Positions 1 to 7,935 are shown, counted from the stretch's first letter. The stretch is DNA of 39,627 bases from an uncultured archaeon (GCA_902385625.1 CABMGE010000025.1:1-39627), one strand, 5' to 3'. A program made the numbers and translations. Notes: a model not told the origin generated them from the letters alone.

Positions 1-1
1 C

Positions 2-160
2 GGAAAAGTTGACAATAAGGATTTAATCCTTGTAATTCAAAGCCTTGGAAACAAATGCAGTGCATCTTCCTGGTGTAATGGAACAGATGTTAACCAGGAC
101 GGAATAGTTGATATCAACGATTTTATTACAGTTGCAAGAGCAAGAACTGCAGAGATCTAA
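2..160 (+). CDS. C-terminal end of a dockerin-like (EF-hand repeat) protein, 5' truncated
   Basis: The frame is open from the window edge to a TAA at 158-160 and encodes 52 residues. It holds a calcium-binding dockerin-type loop, DVNQDGIVDINDFITVA, with D/N/D/D/D at loop positions 1, 3, 5, 9 and 12, preceded by the tail of a similar repeat (GKVDNKDLILVIQSLG). Two such repeats at the extreme C-terminus are typical of secreted or surface proteins with type I dockerin domains, which bind cohesins or stabilise the protein end with calcium. The catalytic or adhesive part lies outside the window, so its role cannot be given. A CSASSWC pair between the repeats could form a disulfide, which would fit an extracellular location. 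Confidence 0.75.
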   Translation, partial: GKVDNKDLILVIQSLGNKCSASSWCNGTDVNQDGIVDINDFITVARARTAEI

Positions 161-176
161 AGGTTAGTAGTTTTAA

Positions 177-293
177 TTACCTAAATAGATCTATTTCATC
201 TTCTCTTGAATCGTCTTCCTCACAAACTAATTCATCTTCAGAATCCTCGAAATCAGATTCTTTAACTTCATTCTCATTTTTTTTATCTTTCAT
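177..293 (-). CDS. 38-residue acidic mini-protein
   Basis: A short minus-strand ORF starts at the ATG at 291-293 and ends at 177. The start is fixed by a strong Shine-Dalgarno (ggaggt on the minus strand, 301-306) seven bases upstream; a longer frame runs upstream but has no such site. After a short basic head (MKDKKNENEVKE) the protein is a run of Asp, Glu and Ser with one Cys. It is one of three tiny, strongly acidic ORFs in this window (also 11650-11748 and 27456-27635). No domain is recognisable. Highly acidic tails can bind basic proteins, metal or RNA-binding partners, but nothing here shows which. Confidence 0.6.
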   Translation of the reverse strand: MKDKKNENEVKESDFEDSEDELVCEEDDSREDEIDLFR

Positions 294-346
294 TTTAAAT
301 ACCTCCGTATAAAATTTTATCTTCATCAAGATTATAGAAATTTTTA

Positions 347-374
347 TATAAAAATAAATGCGGTTATTTTTATA
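347..374. promoter_or_regulatory. AT-rich palindrome between divergent small genes
   Basis: TATAAAAATAA (347-357) and TTATTTTTATA (364-374) form a perfect 11-base inverted repeat around ATGCGG. It lies between the divergent genes at 177-293 and 469-675. On the minus strand it supplies a TATA-like box for the acidic mini-gene. A symmetrical operator or a promoter overlap both fit; A+T richness makes chance palindromes common. Confidence 0.35.
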
Positions 375-468
375 CAACAAGGCGAAAGACAAGAAAATAA
401 AAATTAAACTCATTAAATATCTAATAGTTCACAGTAATTTTTATAAAGTAATATTATTATTCTTAATT

Positions 469-675
469 ATGACAGATACACTAATTGATTATAAAAAAAG
501 AGTTTGTGACGCAAGAGCACAATATTTAACTGAGGTTTATAGGTTCAGAACTGGATACTCTGCAGACAGAAAATTTGTTGATTTTTGTACAGATGATCTA
601 GGAAAAATGCAAAAGATTGTTCTTAATACAAGAACAAAAAGAATAGAATCGAAACCACTCGAAAGAAGAATATAA
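469..675 (+). CDS. Small hypothetical protein, 68 aa
   Basis: The preferred start is the ATG at 469. A TATA-like tttataaa at 439-446 sits about 25 bases upstream, the arrangement of a leaderless archaeal gene; the frame continues upstream to 358 but that part is Lys/Ile/Leu-rich, low-complexity and overlaps the promoter. The product begins MTDTLIDYKKRVCDARAQYL and is basic at its end (TRTKRIESKPLERRI). No known motif is visible. The sequence suggests a small soluble protein, and the basic tail could contact nucleic acid, which is only a guess. A 158-base gap with no clear gene follows. Confidence 0.55.
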   Translation: MTDTLIDYKKRVCDARAQYLTEVYRFRTGYSADRKFVDFCTDDLGKMQKIVLNTRTKRIESKPLERRI

Positions 676-833
676 ACAGATATATAACTGGATTCTTTAA
701 TTAAAAACAATTTTTAAGTTCAGTACTTTTAAAAATCAATTTACTATTTTATTTAAAACCCCTCGGTATTTTTAGATTCGTAATGTTTAAAAACTCTGAT
801 CTGTAAAATCTGATACAAAATAAAAGGAGAAAA

Positions 834-1073
834 ATGCAAAAAAACAAATACGTACCAAGAACAGAGATTAACTCTGAACTTGATCTCGAGAATATGAGCC
901 TACATGAAGTTGCTTTATATGCAAAGAATCATCCTGGTGAATATGAACCACTTGTAAGGCATATACAATCCAGATATAGCTTGCAGCAAATATCAGCTCT
1001 TGTTGAAACAGCAGCTCTTGAAGGGATTTCGCAAAGTCCATTAATTCAGAGACTTGCAAGCGATGCGATATAA
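834..1073 (+). CDS. Small hypothetical helical protein, 79 aa
   Basis: The ATG at 834 is preceded by a clear ribosome binding site (aaaggagaaaa, 822-832). The protein has no Cys and appears helical: MSLHEVALYAKNHPGEYEPL and then HIQSRYSLQQISALVETAAL, a heptad-like pattern of Leu, Ile and Ala. I do not recognise the family. It is a stand-alone gene followed 8 bases later by one of the multi-hairpin intergenic elements (1081-1172). Confidence 0.6.
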   Translation: MQKNKYVPRTEINSELDLENMSLHEVALYAKNHPGEYEPLVRHIQSRYSLQQISALVETAALEGISQSPLIQRLASDAI

Positions 1074-1080
1074 GCTAAAT

Positions 1081-1172
1081 TAATTCGCTTCGTTCATTAG
1101 TAAAATCCACTTTTATACAAAGTAAATTTGTCCAAGAATTGTTTATGCCAAAATGAATTTGATCCTAAACAA
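1081..1172 (+). repeat. Structured intergenic element, copy 1 (RTAAA hairpin + TTGTTTA stem)
   Basis: Downstream of the gene ending at 1073 there is ACAAA-GTAAA-TTTGT (1117-1131), a 5-base stem closed on a GTAAA loop, followed by CCAAGAATTGTTTA. TTGTTTA (1139-1145) pairs with TAAACAA (1166-1172), and inside that stem CAAA-ATGAA-TTTG (1149-1161) forms another small hairpin. The same order recurs at 20862-20916 and 21786-21843. A 15-base direct repeat, TAAATTAATTCGCTT, occurs at 1076-1090 and 1204-1218 around this element. Confidence 0.55.
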
Positions 1173-1244
1173 CAAACTTACACTAATTTATACTTGCAAA
1201 GGATAAATTAATTCGCTTAAAATAACTTTTTTCTTTTTTTCTTT

Positions 1245-1790
1245 TTAAAAAATATGTGATATCAGGACTTTTATACCTATTCCGATTAAAACAAGTCCGC
1301 CAATTATTTCAATAAAGCTCATTTCAAAGGATTTTATCTTTTTTCCGATAAAGATTCCAAGAAGACTTAAAACCAATGAAACCAGGCCAATTATTAAAGC
1401 TTTAACCAGTATTCCTCCATCAATCATTGAAAGTGCAATTCCAATTACGAGTGCATCAATGCTTGTTGCAATTGAAAGAGCGATCAGTCTTTTCAAAGTT
1501 AATTTTCCAATTGTCTCGCATTTATTTTCCAAGGATTCCTTAATCATTTTTATTCCGATTATGAGTAGAAGTGTGAAAGCGATCCAGTGATCAAAACCAT
1601 CAATGTAATTTTTAAATGAAAAACTAAGATAATATCCAATGAGGGTCATAAAAAACTGGAAAAAAGCAAAAAACACAGGAGCTTCAAACTTACTAAATAA
1701 GTGTTCTTTTTTTGAACTTGCAATACAAATAGAAACTGCAAAACAATCAATAGCAAGACTTACTGCGATTAAAAAAATTGTAATATCCAT
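1245..1790 (-). CDS. mntP: Manganese efflux pump MntP family
   Basis: The 181-residue protein matches the usual length of MntP (about 185-190) and is almost wholly hydrophobic, with six predicted membrane segments arranged as two repeats of three. Each repeat starts with the family signature: LAIDCFAVS with Asp15 and ATSIDALVIG with Asp112, the charged intramembrane residues needed for Mn2+ export in characterised MntP proteins. The middle hydrophilic loop (residues about 60-100) contains the DHWIAF..IGIKMI pattern also typical of the family. It is a single gene on the minus strand, with a TATA-like stretch (atatat near 1810) about 25 bases before the ATG. No yybP-ykoY-type riboswitch is visible upstream. 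Role: protection from excess manganese in the cytoplasmic membrane. Confidence 0.85.
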   Translation of the reverse strand: MDITIFLIAVSLAIDCFAVSICIASSKKEHLFSKFEAPVFFAFFQFFMTLIGYYLSFSFKNYIDGFDHWIAFTLLLIIGIKMIKESLENKCETIGKLTLKRLIALSIATSIDALVIGIALSMIDGGILVKALIIGLVSLVLSLLGIFIGKKIKSFEMSFIEIIGGLVLIGIGIKVLISHIF

Positions 1791-1935
1791 GAATTTTGAC
1801 CTCTTTAAAAAATATATGAATTCTAGTCTTTTAAAATTAACTAAGAGTATTTTTAAGAAATATCAAATATATTCCAGCGCAGTTAATTTTAAAAGTAATG
1901 AATTTTGTATAAACTGGATAAAAATAAGGTTAAAA

Positions 1936-2370
1936 ATGGCAATTAATCCAATCAAGGTCAAAGTTAAAAAATTACATGCTGATGCTAAAATACCTTTTAT
2001 AGGAAGTTATCATGCAGCAGGGTTTGATATTTATTCTGTTGAAGAATATGAACTCATGCCTGGAGAGACTCATGCAATATCGACCGGAATTGCAGTTGAA
2101 ATTCCAGAGGGAAAAGTTCTTTTTATATGGGACAGAAGTGGCATGGGCTTTCGTGGAGTACATAGATTTTCAGGAGTAATAGACTCAGATTACAGAGGGG
2201 AAATAAAAATAGTTCTTTGCAACCATACAAAAGCTCCTTACAAGATAGTTAAGGGAGACAGAATCTGCCAGGGAATAATACAAGATTATTACAAGCCTGT
2301 TTTTGAAGAAGTTAGTGAACTATCTGAAACTTCTCGTGGAGAAGGAAGATTTGGAAGTACAGGAAAATAG
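1936..2370 (+). CDS. dut: Deoxyuridine 5'-triphosphate nucleotidohydrolase (dUTPase)
   Basis: A 144-residue trimeric-type dUTPase. All five family motifs are visible in order: AGFDIYS (motif 1), DRSGMGFRG (motif 2), GVIDSDYRGEI (motif 3, with the catalytic Asp and the uracil-pocket region), KGDRICQGII (motif 4) and the Gly-rich C-terminal arm RGEGRFGSTGK (motif 5). The enzyme hydrolyses dUTP to dUMP and pyrophosphate, keeping uracil out of DNA and feeding thymidylate synthesis. The frame is open back to 1639, but that extension overlaps mntP and is not dUTPase-like; the ATG at 1936 has an aaggt motif 6 bases upstream and places motif 1 at the normal position. Complete and apparently functional. 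Confidence 0.9.
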   Translation: MAINPIKVKVKKLHADAKIPFIGSYHAAGFDIYSVEEYELMPGETHAISTGIAVEIPEGKVLFIWDRSGMGFRGVHRFSGVIDSDYRGEIKIVLCNHTKAPYKIVKGDRICQGIIQDYYKPVFEEVSELSETSRGEGRFGSTGK

Positions 2371-2454
2371 TTAAGATACTTATTTTAAATAATAAGAGTT
2401 ATTTTTTGATCTTGTATTAACTCTTTAATTAAAATACAAATATATTAAGCTATT

Positions 2455-2667
2455 ATGCCTATAAAACCTATGACTCTTATATGCAAATGGCAAGAGGAGT
2501 CTAATGATGAGGATTGCAAGCTATATTGCAAAGCATATCCAGAACATCCTGAGTGTTTCTATAGGCCAAAAGATGTTATCACTGAAAGAATATGCGGTAA
2601 GCCTGAATACTATATTGAAAGATGCAGCCATTTTATAGCTACAGATGATATTTCAATACTTTTATAA
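2455..2667 (+). CDS. Small cysteine-containing protein, 70 aa
   Basis: Six cysteines (Cys10, 21, 25, 34, 47, 57) are spread through a 70-residue protein with the local pattern DCKLYCKAYPEHPECF. They could bind a metal or an iron-sulfur cluster, or form disulfides; there is no signal peptide, so a cytoplasmic metal-binding role is more likely. No Shine-Dalgarno is present; an AT-rich TATA-like region (acaaatatatta, 2440-2451) precedes the ATG, so the message may be leaderless. I do not recognise the family. Confidence 0.55.
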   Translation: MPIKPMTLICKWQEESNDEDCKLYCKAYPEHPECFYRPKDVITERICGKPEYYIERCSHFIATDDISILL

Positions 2668-2751
2668 TCCAAACATTAGACTAATACTCGAAATAATTAA
2701 TCAGTTAGTGCAAACCTTATATTTCTAAATCTATCAATTTAGGCAATATTA

Positions 2752-2910
2752 TCAATCATCATCACATTCTTCAAACTTCACAGAGTAAAGATTATCATAA
2801 TCTTTTTTCCTTTGCTTACTGCATTTATCGCAATATTTCCTTGTGTATCTGCTTGCTTTCTTTAGTTCAAATTCTTTTCCGCAGTCCTTGCATTTTATCA
2901 TTTTTTCCAT
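2752..2910 (-). CDS. 52-residue zinc-ribbon mini-protein
   Basis: A minus-strand ORF from ATG at 2908-2910 to TGA at 2752-2754. The sequence contains KCKDCGKEF followed after about 14 residues by YCDKCSKQR, a CxxC...CxxC zinc ribbon, and ends in an acidic tail (KFEECDDD). The spacing is that of small archaeal zinc-ribbon proteins that bind nucleic acids or other proteins. No Shine-Dalgarno is present, but a TATA-like aatataaag (2931-2939) lies about 25 bases upstream, as for a leaderless gene. It is convergent with the cysteine-rich gene at 2455-2667. Confidence 0.65.
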   Translation of the reverse strand: MEKMIKCKDCGKEFELKKASRYTRKYCDKCSKQRKKDYDNLYSVKFEECDDD

Positions 2911-3084
2911 TATTAGTTTAGCCAAAGTTAGAATATAAAGCTTGCTGCTAACTTTTATTATTAATTAATAAAGCTTTCCTAACCACTTAAAAATTAAGAT
3001 AAAAGAGATGTTACAGGATTACAGCCTTTATACAACCTAAATATTAATAAAATCAAAAAATAACAAAAAATTAGGAGAATTAAA

Positions 3085-4086
3085 ATGGAATTATTTGATC
3101 GCAGCAAACTAAATCTACTGCCTATTTCAGCTAAAAAGAGCAAAATCAAAATTGAGGATATGGTAATTGATCCTGATTCAAACAGTTATAATAAAATTAA
3201 GGGTTATGACCGCATTGAAAAAATATCTGATGAAATAATCAAAGCAAGAAACAATGACCGACCAGTAATTGTTGCATTTGGAGCGCATTTAATTAGAAAT
3301 GGTCTTACTCCAATCTTACGAAGAATGGTTCAAGAAAACTATTTAACTCATCTTGCAACAAACGGAGCAGGATCTATTCATGATTGGGAATTTGCATATC
3401 ATGGGCAAACTTTGGAAGATGTTGAAGAGTATGTTCTCAAAGGCCAATTTGGCATATGGGATGAAATTGGAAAATATATTAATCTGGCTATTAATTCAGG
3501 AGCAAAACTTGGAAAGGGCTATGGTGAATCAGTTGGAGAGATGATAAAAAATGAAAAACTGATTATGGATAATAATGAAATAAAAATACCTCACCCATTT
3601 AAAAAATATAGTATCCAAGAAGCTGCTTTTTCTGAAAGGGTTCCATTTACAGTGCATCCTGGATTTGGATATGATATTATCTATTCACATCCAAGTTCAG
3701 ACGGAGCATCAATTGGAAAAACTGCTGAAATAGATTTCTTAAGATTTGCTCAAAGTGTTTCAAAACTTGAAGGAGGAGTTTATATTTCAATTGGATCTGC
3801 AATAATGTCTCCAATGATTTTTGAAAAATCGCTTTCAATGTCAAGAAATGTTTCCCATCAGGAAGGGAAAAAAATTGATGATTTTATGATTGTTGTTAAT
3901 GATATTAAGGAGAATGAATGGGAATTTGGCTCTGGAAAAGAACCTCTTAAAAATCATCCTTCATATTATGATCGACTATGTAAATCATTTAAAAGAATGG
4001 GAGCAAGAGAACTTCATTACATAAAGGCAGATAATAGGGATTTTTTAGTGAATCTTTACCAGTGTTTAAAGGCAAAAAATATTTAG
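3085..4086 (+). CDS. Deoxyhypusine-synthase-like Rossmann-fold protein (function unproven)
   Basis: A 333-residue soluble protein with a good ribosome binding site (aggagaa, 3072-3078). The central block VIVAFGAHLIRNGLTPILRR followed by ATNGAGSIHDWE resembles the NAD-binding core of deoxyhypusine synthase (the NMIxxG...IVTTAGGxxxD region of that family). The later stretch has HPGFGYDIIYSHPSSDGASIG and GGVYISIGSAIMSPMIF. Such distant relatives occur in many bacteria and archaea without a hypusine pathway. The catalytic Lys context of true deoxyhypusine synthase (EAVSWGK) is not evident, so it probably does not modify aIF5A. Stand-alone gene, followed by tRNA-Gly. Sure of a conserved enzyme-like protein, unsure of the family. 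Confidence 0.5.
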   Translation: MELFDRSKLNLLPISAKKSKIKIEDMVIDPDSNSYNKIKGYDRIEKISDEIIKARNNDRPVIVAFGAHLIRNGLTPILRRMVQENYLTHLATNGAGSIHDWEFAYHGQTLEDVEEYVLKGQFGIWDEIGKYINLAINSGAKLGKGYGESVGEMIKNEKLIMDNNEIKIPHPFKKYSIQEAAFSERVPFTVHPGFGYDIIYSHPSSDGASIGKTAEIDFLRFAQSVSKLEGGVYISIGSAIMSPMIFEKSLSMSRNVSHQEGKKIDDFMIVVNDIKENEWEFGSGKEPLKNHPSYYDRLCKSFKRMGARELHYIKADNRDFLVNLYQCLKAKNI

Positions 4087-4179
4087 TAAATTTTAAATTT
4101 GCCTGTTTGAAACTAACTAACCTAGTTAAGATCTATTCATAATAATCTTTAAATATTGTCTTATTTTCTCTAATAATAA

Positions 4180-4250
4180 GCGGTATTAGTTAAGTGGTAG
4201 AACAAGTCGTTGCCAACGATTAGACGGGAGTTCAATTCTCCCATACCGCA
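4180..4250 (+). tRNA. tRNA-Gly (GCC)
   Basis: A complete cloverleaf of 71 bases: acceptor GCGGTAT pairs with ATACCGC (4243-4249), with discriminator A; D arm GTT/AAC; anticodon stem AGTCG/CGATT with loop TTGCCAA giving anticodon GCC; T arm GGGAG/CTCCC with loop TTCAATT. CCA is not encoded. A TATA box (tttaaata, 4147-4155) is correctly placed about 27 bases upstream. No intron. Confidence 0.95.
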
Positions 4251-4337
4251 TTTCGAGAACTGAACAAAAGAAGCTCAATTACTTCAAAATTCATATTCTT
4301 CAGAAACATTTAAAATTTAAATTTTATATATTAATTT

Positions 4338-5249
4338 ATGAAAAAGAGATCTATTGGATTTATTGCACTTATGGTTATCCTGGTTATAATTTGTGCTTTT
4401 TTCTTAATGAATCATAATAAAGATCCTTATGAATTTTCAGGCGATACTCTTTATTATTCACAGGATCGCGGAACTCCTGTTTATGAAATGACCTTTCGTG
4501 AACAAAATGGAAGTGTTGATGTTTATAATATCAATTTTGAAAGTAGAAACTTTCTAGATTATAAAACAAAGATCTATGGCTTATTATTTATGCCAAGAGA
4601 TAAAAAAAATGTTTCCGGACTTATTTTACTTCCTGGTGGTGGAGGAACAAAAGAGGGTGAATATCCACTTGCACTTACAATTTCTAAACTTGGATACTCT
4701 GTTCTCACATTTGATCAAAGAGGTATCGGAGAAACAGGAGGAGTTTATCTTGGACCTGATCAAGATTATCCTGTATTTTTACAAAAAAAAGAACCAATAC
4801 AACATTTAAGTGTTTATGATTCGCTTGCTGCTTTTGATATTCTCAGAGAAATAAAAGATGATCGGATTAGTATAGATAAAAATAATATTGCAACTATCGG
4901 AGAAAGTATGGGAGCAAGATATGCAATAATTGCCGCTGCAATAGACCCTCGGCTTCGCGGAGTAATTGTTATTAGCAGTTCAGGATTTCATGTAGGAAAA
5001 TCTAGTGAACCATATATTCCCTATCTTACTTCAATTGACCCGGATCATTATATTGATAAAATATCTCCAAATAAAGTATTTATGCTTCATGGTTCAAATG
5101 ATAGTGTGGTTAAACTCGAAGATGCAAAAATTACATATAATCTTGCAAAAGATCCAAAAAGATTTTTTACAGCTGAAAACTGCCAACATGGATATTGCGA
5201 CAAGATGTATGATGAACTGAAATACGACCTAGATGAGATATTTAGATAA
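4338..5249 (+). CDS. Membrane-anchored alpha/beta hydrolase
   Basis: A 303-residue serine hydrolase. Residues 5-25 are a hydrophobic signal anchor after a KKR start, so the enzyme probably faces outward, tethered to the membrane. The fold is marked by LLPGGGGTKEG (oxyanion region), FDQRGIGETGG, the nucleophile elbow GESMG, the acid in HGSNDSVVK and the His in CQHGYCDK, giving a full Ser-Asp-His triad. The overall pattern resembles the dienelactone hydrolase/prolyl oligopeptidase-like esterases. Substrate unknown; esters or peptides outside the cell are possible. The ATG lies close to a TATA-like ttatatatt, so it is probably leaderless. Confidence 0.75.
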   Translation: MKKRSIGFIALMVILVIICAFFLMNHNKDPYEFSGDTLYYSQDRGTPVYEMTFREQNGSVDVYNINFESRNFLDYKTKIYGLLFMPRDKKNVSGLILLPGGGGTKEGEYPLALTISKLGYSVLTFDQRGIGETGGVYLGPDQDYPVFLQKKEPIQHLSVYDSLAAFDILREIKDDRISIDKNNIATIGESMGARYAIIAAAIDPRLRGVIVISSSGFHVGKSSEPYIPYLTSIDPDHYIDKISPNKVFMLHGSNDSVVKLEDAKITYNLAKDPKRFFTAENCQHGYCDKMYDELKYDLDEIFR

Positions 5250-5250
5250 A

Positions 5251-5261
5251 TGCCTTCGGCA
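5251..5261. terminator. Short hairpin between convergent genes
   Basis: TGCC-TTC-GGCA begins one base after the hydrolase stop codon and just before the stop of the minus-strand coaB gene. The triloop TTC is also used in the hairpin at 18685-18695. It may mark 3' ends of both transcripts. Confidence 0.4.
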
Positions 5262-5262
5262 G

Positions 5263-5994
5263 TTAATTATAACCCTTTTCTTTTACAATTTCAACTAATT
5301 TTCTTGCTAGTTCACTGCGTTTAACTTCATGTAATTCGTTATTTGAAGTTATAATTAGGGTTGCAGTTTTTGTAAGATCCTGACTACTTAATGAATTTGC
5401 AACAACAAGATCTGAATTATTTTTTATCAAATGATTATAAGCAGTCTTTATTAGATCTTCTTTTGAAACATCTACTAAAAGCTTGAATCCTACTTGATAA
5501 ACTTCAGGTCTCCAGGCTTTAACAAGTGAAATTACCTTGGGATTTCTTTTTAGCCTTATTACTAATTCATCTTCATCAGAACTAATTTTTCCATTGGTTT
5601 TTATTGCACTATAGTCTGAAACAGCAGCTGCCAAAACAACAACATCAATAGGATTATTTTCCAAACTGCATTTTAAAGTCTGAAAGTAATCTTCAAAGGT
5701 TTTTATTGGATACTCCAAGAGTAAGTCTTTACATTTAGAATATTTGTGATAAACTCCTTTTAGTCTTTCTATTTCTATTGAAAGATCCTTGTTTGGATCC
5801 AGAGTCATTTTTCTTTTAAATGGAACTGGTGCCTTTTCACAATAAACATAATGAACTTTTGCTTCAGAGCCTAGGAACTCTTCAGCAATTATTGCTCCTG
5901 TAGTTCCAGTGCTAAAGTTACCAATATGTCTTACATCATCTATTTCTGAGATTGTTCCTCCACTTGTGACCAAAACTTCAAGAGCCCTATTCAT
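5263..5994 (-). CDS. coaB: Phosphopantothenoylcysteine synthetase (CoaB domain as separate protein)
   Basis: A 243-residue protein that corresponds to the C-terminal half of the usual CoaBC/Dfp fusion. It joins cysteine to 4'-phosphopantothenate with CTP or ATP in coenzyme A synthesis. Visible family features: VTSGGTISEIDDVRHIGNFSTG near the N-terminus (nucleotide loop), LAAAVSDY (residues 121-128), the KISS region (136-139), VGFKLL (168-173) and NSDLVVAN (193-200). An insertion of about 40 residues (70-110) precedes the AAAVSDY motif and makes it longer than the E. coli domain. It is the last gene of a five-gene operon and overlaps the Nudix gene by 8 bases. The decarboxylase partner CoaC is encoded two genes upstream. 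Confidence 0.8.
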   Translation of the reverse strand: MNRALEVLVTSGGTISEIDDVRHIGNFSTGTTGAIIAEEFLGSEAKVHYVYCEKAPVPFKRKMTLDPNKDLSIEIERLKGVYHKYSKCKDLLLEYPIKTFEDYFQTLKCSLENNPIDVVVLAAAVSDYSAIKTNGKISSDEDELVIRLKRNPKVISLVKAWRPEVYQVGFKLLVDVSKEDLIKTAYNHLIKNNSDLVVANSLSSQDLTKTATLIITSNNELHEVKRSELARKLVEIVKEKGYN

Positions 5995-6562
5995 TTTTAA
6001 CTCCTAAAAATAAGTTTTGGTTTAATGCAAGATAATCTAAGATCTTAAGAGTAAAACCAGGTATTTCTCTTTTGTCAACCCTATAGAAATCTGATTCTAA
6101 TTTATCTAATCCAAGTCTTTTTATTTCTAAGTCTTGTGAATCTGAAAATTCAGCAGAAGTTATTAACTCAAGGGCTTTTTTTGGAGAGAACCAGGAATAA
6201 TCAATTATTTCAAACTTATTTGGAGATAATTTTAATGAATTATCAATTTCCCCTGAATAAAACTCTGCATAATAAAATTTAGTGCTACGACTAAAAGTTC
6301 CCTTGAATATAAGTCTTGGAGATTTTATCTGACCCAAATAACCTGATTCTTCTCTGAATTCTCTAAGTGCAGTATCTAAAAGAGTATTATCAGTTGATTC
6401 ATATTCTCCTCCTGGAAAAACCCATTCTCCTGGAAAAATATAAGGCCTTTTCTTTTGATTATTTACAAATGCTCTTCTTAACATTAAGAATTCAAGTTCA
6501 TGATTCTTAATTCTATGGGGGGAAAATAAACCTGCTTTTACAAAATGATTTGGTTGTATCAT
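5987..6562 (-). CDS. Nudix hydrolase
   Basis: A 191-residue Nudix-fold protein. The Nudix box is recognisable from FPGGEYESTDN to ALREFREESGY; the catalytic REFREESG helix is intact, but the upstream Glu of the consensus GxxxxxE is Asn and the loop is one residue longer. The front of the protein (MIQPNHFVKAGLF) and the YSWFSPKKALEL segment fit ADP-ribose or CoA-pyrophosphatase-like members. It sits between coaC and coaB with a 4-base overlap (ATGA) upstream and 8 bases downstream, so it is translated with the CoA enzymes; a housekeeping role on CoA, its derivatives or nucleotides is inferred only from this position. Confidence 0.8.
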   Translation of the reverse strand: MIQPNHFVKAGLFSPHRIKNHELEFLMLRRAFVNNQKKRPYIFPGEWVFPGGEYESTDNTLLDTALREFREESGYLGQIKSPRLIFKGTFSRSTKFYYAEFYSGEIDNSLKLSPNKFEIIDYSWFSPKKALELITSAEFSDSQDLEIKRLGLDKLESDFYRVDKREIPGFTLKILDYLALNQNLFLGVKNE

Positions 6563-7128
6563 TTTAAAACAACCTCAGGATTATAATGATTAATTATTGA
6601 TGAAACAATTGTATTGACTGTTGCTATCTTTGCCTTTCCTTCTGAAAATCTTGGTTCAATTATTTTTATTCCATATTGGTCTACTTTTTTTAGGTTTTCC
6701 TGAAAAAATGGATTGTTATAAAGAGAACCATGCATACAAGGTGCAAAATAAACAGGAATTTTACTTCCAAGTGCACTTGCAACAAGAGAAGTCACTGTAT
6801 TATCAGCTATTCCATACATTATCTTATTTATTGTATTAAGTGTTGCTGGAGCTACAAGAACTAAATCCTCGAGGCAGATATGTTCTGCAAGGCCTGAAAG
6901 ATTACATACAACATTTTTTTCAGTTGCCCATTCAAGTGATGCTTCTCCTATAAACTTTAAGGCGTTTGGAGTAACATAAGCTTTTACAACTGCTCCATAT
7001 CTTCTGAGGTGTCTTGCTATTTTTGGAGTTTCAATTGCTGCTATTCCTCCTGTCACACATAGTGCAATTGTTTTACCTTCAAGATAATTCTCCAGTTGCT
7101 CAACTTTTAGATCATGTTTTTCATTCAT
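6559..7128 (-). CDS. coaC: Phosphopantothenoylcysteine decarboxylase (CoaC flavoprotein)
   Basis: A 189-residue flavoprotein of the HFCD type, the N-terminal half of bacterial CoaBC. It decarboxylates 4'-phosphopantothenoylcysteine to 4'-phosphopantetheine with FMN. Features: ALCVTGGIAAIETPKIARHL at the FMN phosphate site, LVAPATLNTINKIMYGIADN (family APATANTIAKxAxGIADN) and APCMHGSLYNNP in the place of the PAMNxxM substrate clamp, with His replacing the usual Asn. This substitution deserves attention but may be a lineage variant. The gene overlaps the amidohydrolase by ATGA and the Nudix gene by ATGA, and its natural fusion partner coaB follows one gene later. Confidence 0.8.
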   Translation of the reverse strand: MNEKHDLKVEQLENYLEGKTIALCVTGGIAAIETPKIARHLRRYGAVVKAYVTPNALKFIGEASLEWATEKNVVCNLSGLAEHICLEDLVLVAPATLNTINKIMYGIADNTVTSLVASALGSKIPVYFAPCMHGSLYNNPFFQENLKKVDQYGIKIIEPRFSEGKAKIATVNTIVSSIINHYNPEVVLK

Positions 7129-7934
7129 TTGAGTAGTCTCCTTGCATTATGATAATAGACTTTCATTTTGTCCAGTTCATTAAAACCTTTCATAGCTTCT
7201 TCAACAAAATATACAGAGTCTTCATGACTTTGAATTGGAAAATCTGTTCCAAAAAGAAGTTTGTTTGGTCCACACTCATATAAAAATGATTTAACTTCAA
7301 GAACAGCTTCTTCTTTTTCTTGCTTAGTAGAGTCAAAATCCACAACTCCACTCATATCGGTATAAAAATTATTATTTCTTTTAACAACCTCAGTTAAATC
7401 CTTTAAAAATGGTTTTGACAAATGACTTGCAATAATTTTGACATCAGGATTATCTTTTGCAAGAAACTCGAGATCACTTGCCTTGACTACATCTGTTATT
7501 GCTATTTTTCCAAGTGTTGACATTGCAGAATAAGAGTATCCGCAATGAAACATTAAAGGAACTTTGAAATTTCTTGAAACTTTTACTAATTCATTTATTT
7601 TATTTGATTTTAAATCAATATTTTGGTAACTAGTGTAAAGTTTTATTCCAGATAAATATCCTAGTTCTCCAAGCTCATTTAATTCATTAATCCCTGTATT
7701 AAAATAATGCTCAAAATCAAGACTGCCAAACATTAAAAATTCAGGTTTATCTCGTATCCAGTTAAATAACCTAAAATTTGTAATGCCTGTTCCACGATGA
7801 GGAAAATAAGTAGCAAGAACAACTGTTTTTTCAATTTCATATTTATTCATTTCCTGATAAATACTTTCAAGTGTTGCAGATCTTCCGCCTATTTGCTTTT
7901 TTGTGGTATGACAGTGTATATCTATTTTTTTCAT
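7125..7934 (-). CDS. TIM-barrel amidohydrolase (amidohydrolase_2 family)
   Basis: A 269-residue metal-dependent hydrolase. Motifs along the barrel: IDIHCH at the N-terminus (strand 1 metal ligands), LMFHCGYS (strand 5 His region), KIIASHLSKP (strand 6 His) and LLFGTDFPIQ (strand 8 Asp). This order identifies the PF04909-type family, whose members decarboxylate or hydrolyse small carboxylated substrates. The start at 7934 is set by aggaga on the minus strand 6 bases before the ATG and lies one base after the zinc-ribbon stop codon; the frame runs further upstream into that gene, which is not real coding. Substrate unknown. Tight coupling to coaC suggests co-regulation with CoA synthesis. Confidence 0.8.
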   Translation of the reverse strand: MKKIDIHCHTTKKQIGGRSATLESIYQEMNKYEIEKTVVLATYFPHRGTGITNFRLFNWIRDKPEFLMFGSLDFEHYFNTGINELNELGELGYLSGIKLYTSYQNIDLKSNKINELVKVSRNFKVPLMFHCGYSYSAMSTLGKIAITDVVKASDLEFLAKDNPDVKIIASHLSKPFLKDLTEVVKRNNNFYTDMSGVVDFDSTKQEKEEAVLEVKSFLYECGPNKLLFGTDFPIQSHEDSVYFVEEAMKGFNELDKMKVYYHNARRLLK

Positions 7935-7935
7935 T

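Noticed and set aside
1639..1935. Extension of the dUTPase reading frame upstream to 1639
   Set aside because: It overlaps mntP on the other strand, has no family similarity, and the start at 1936 restores the normal dUTPase length.
5987..6562. Nudix gene as a broken remnant
   Set aside because: One box Glu is replaced by Asn, but the REFREESG helix, the reading frame and coupled overlaps are intact, so it is probably functional.
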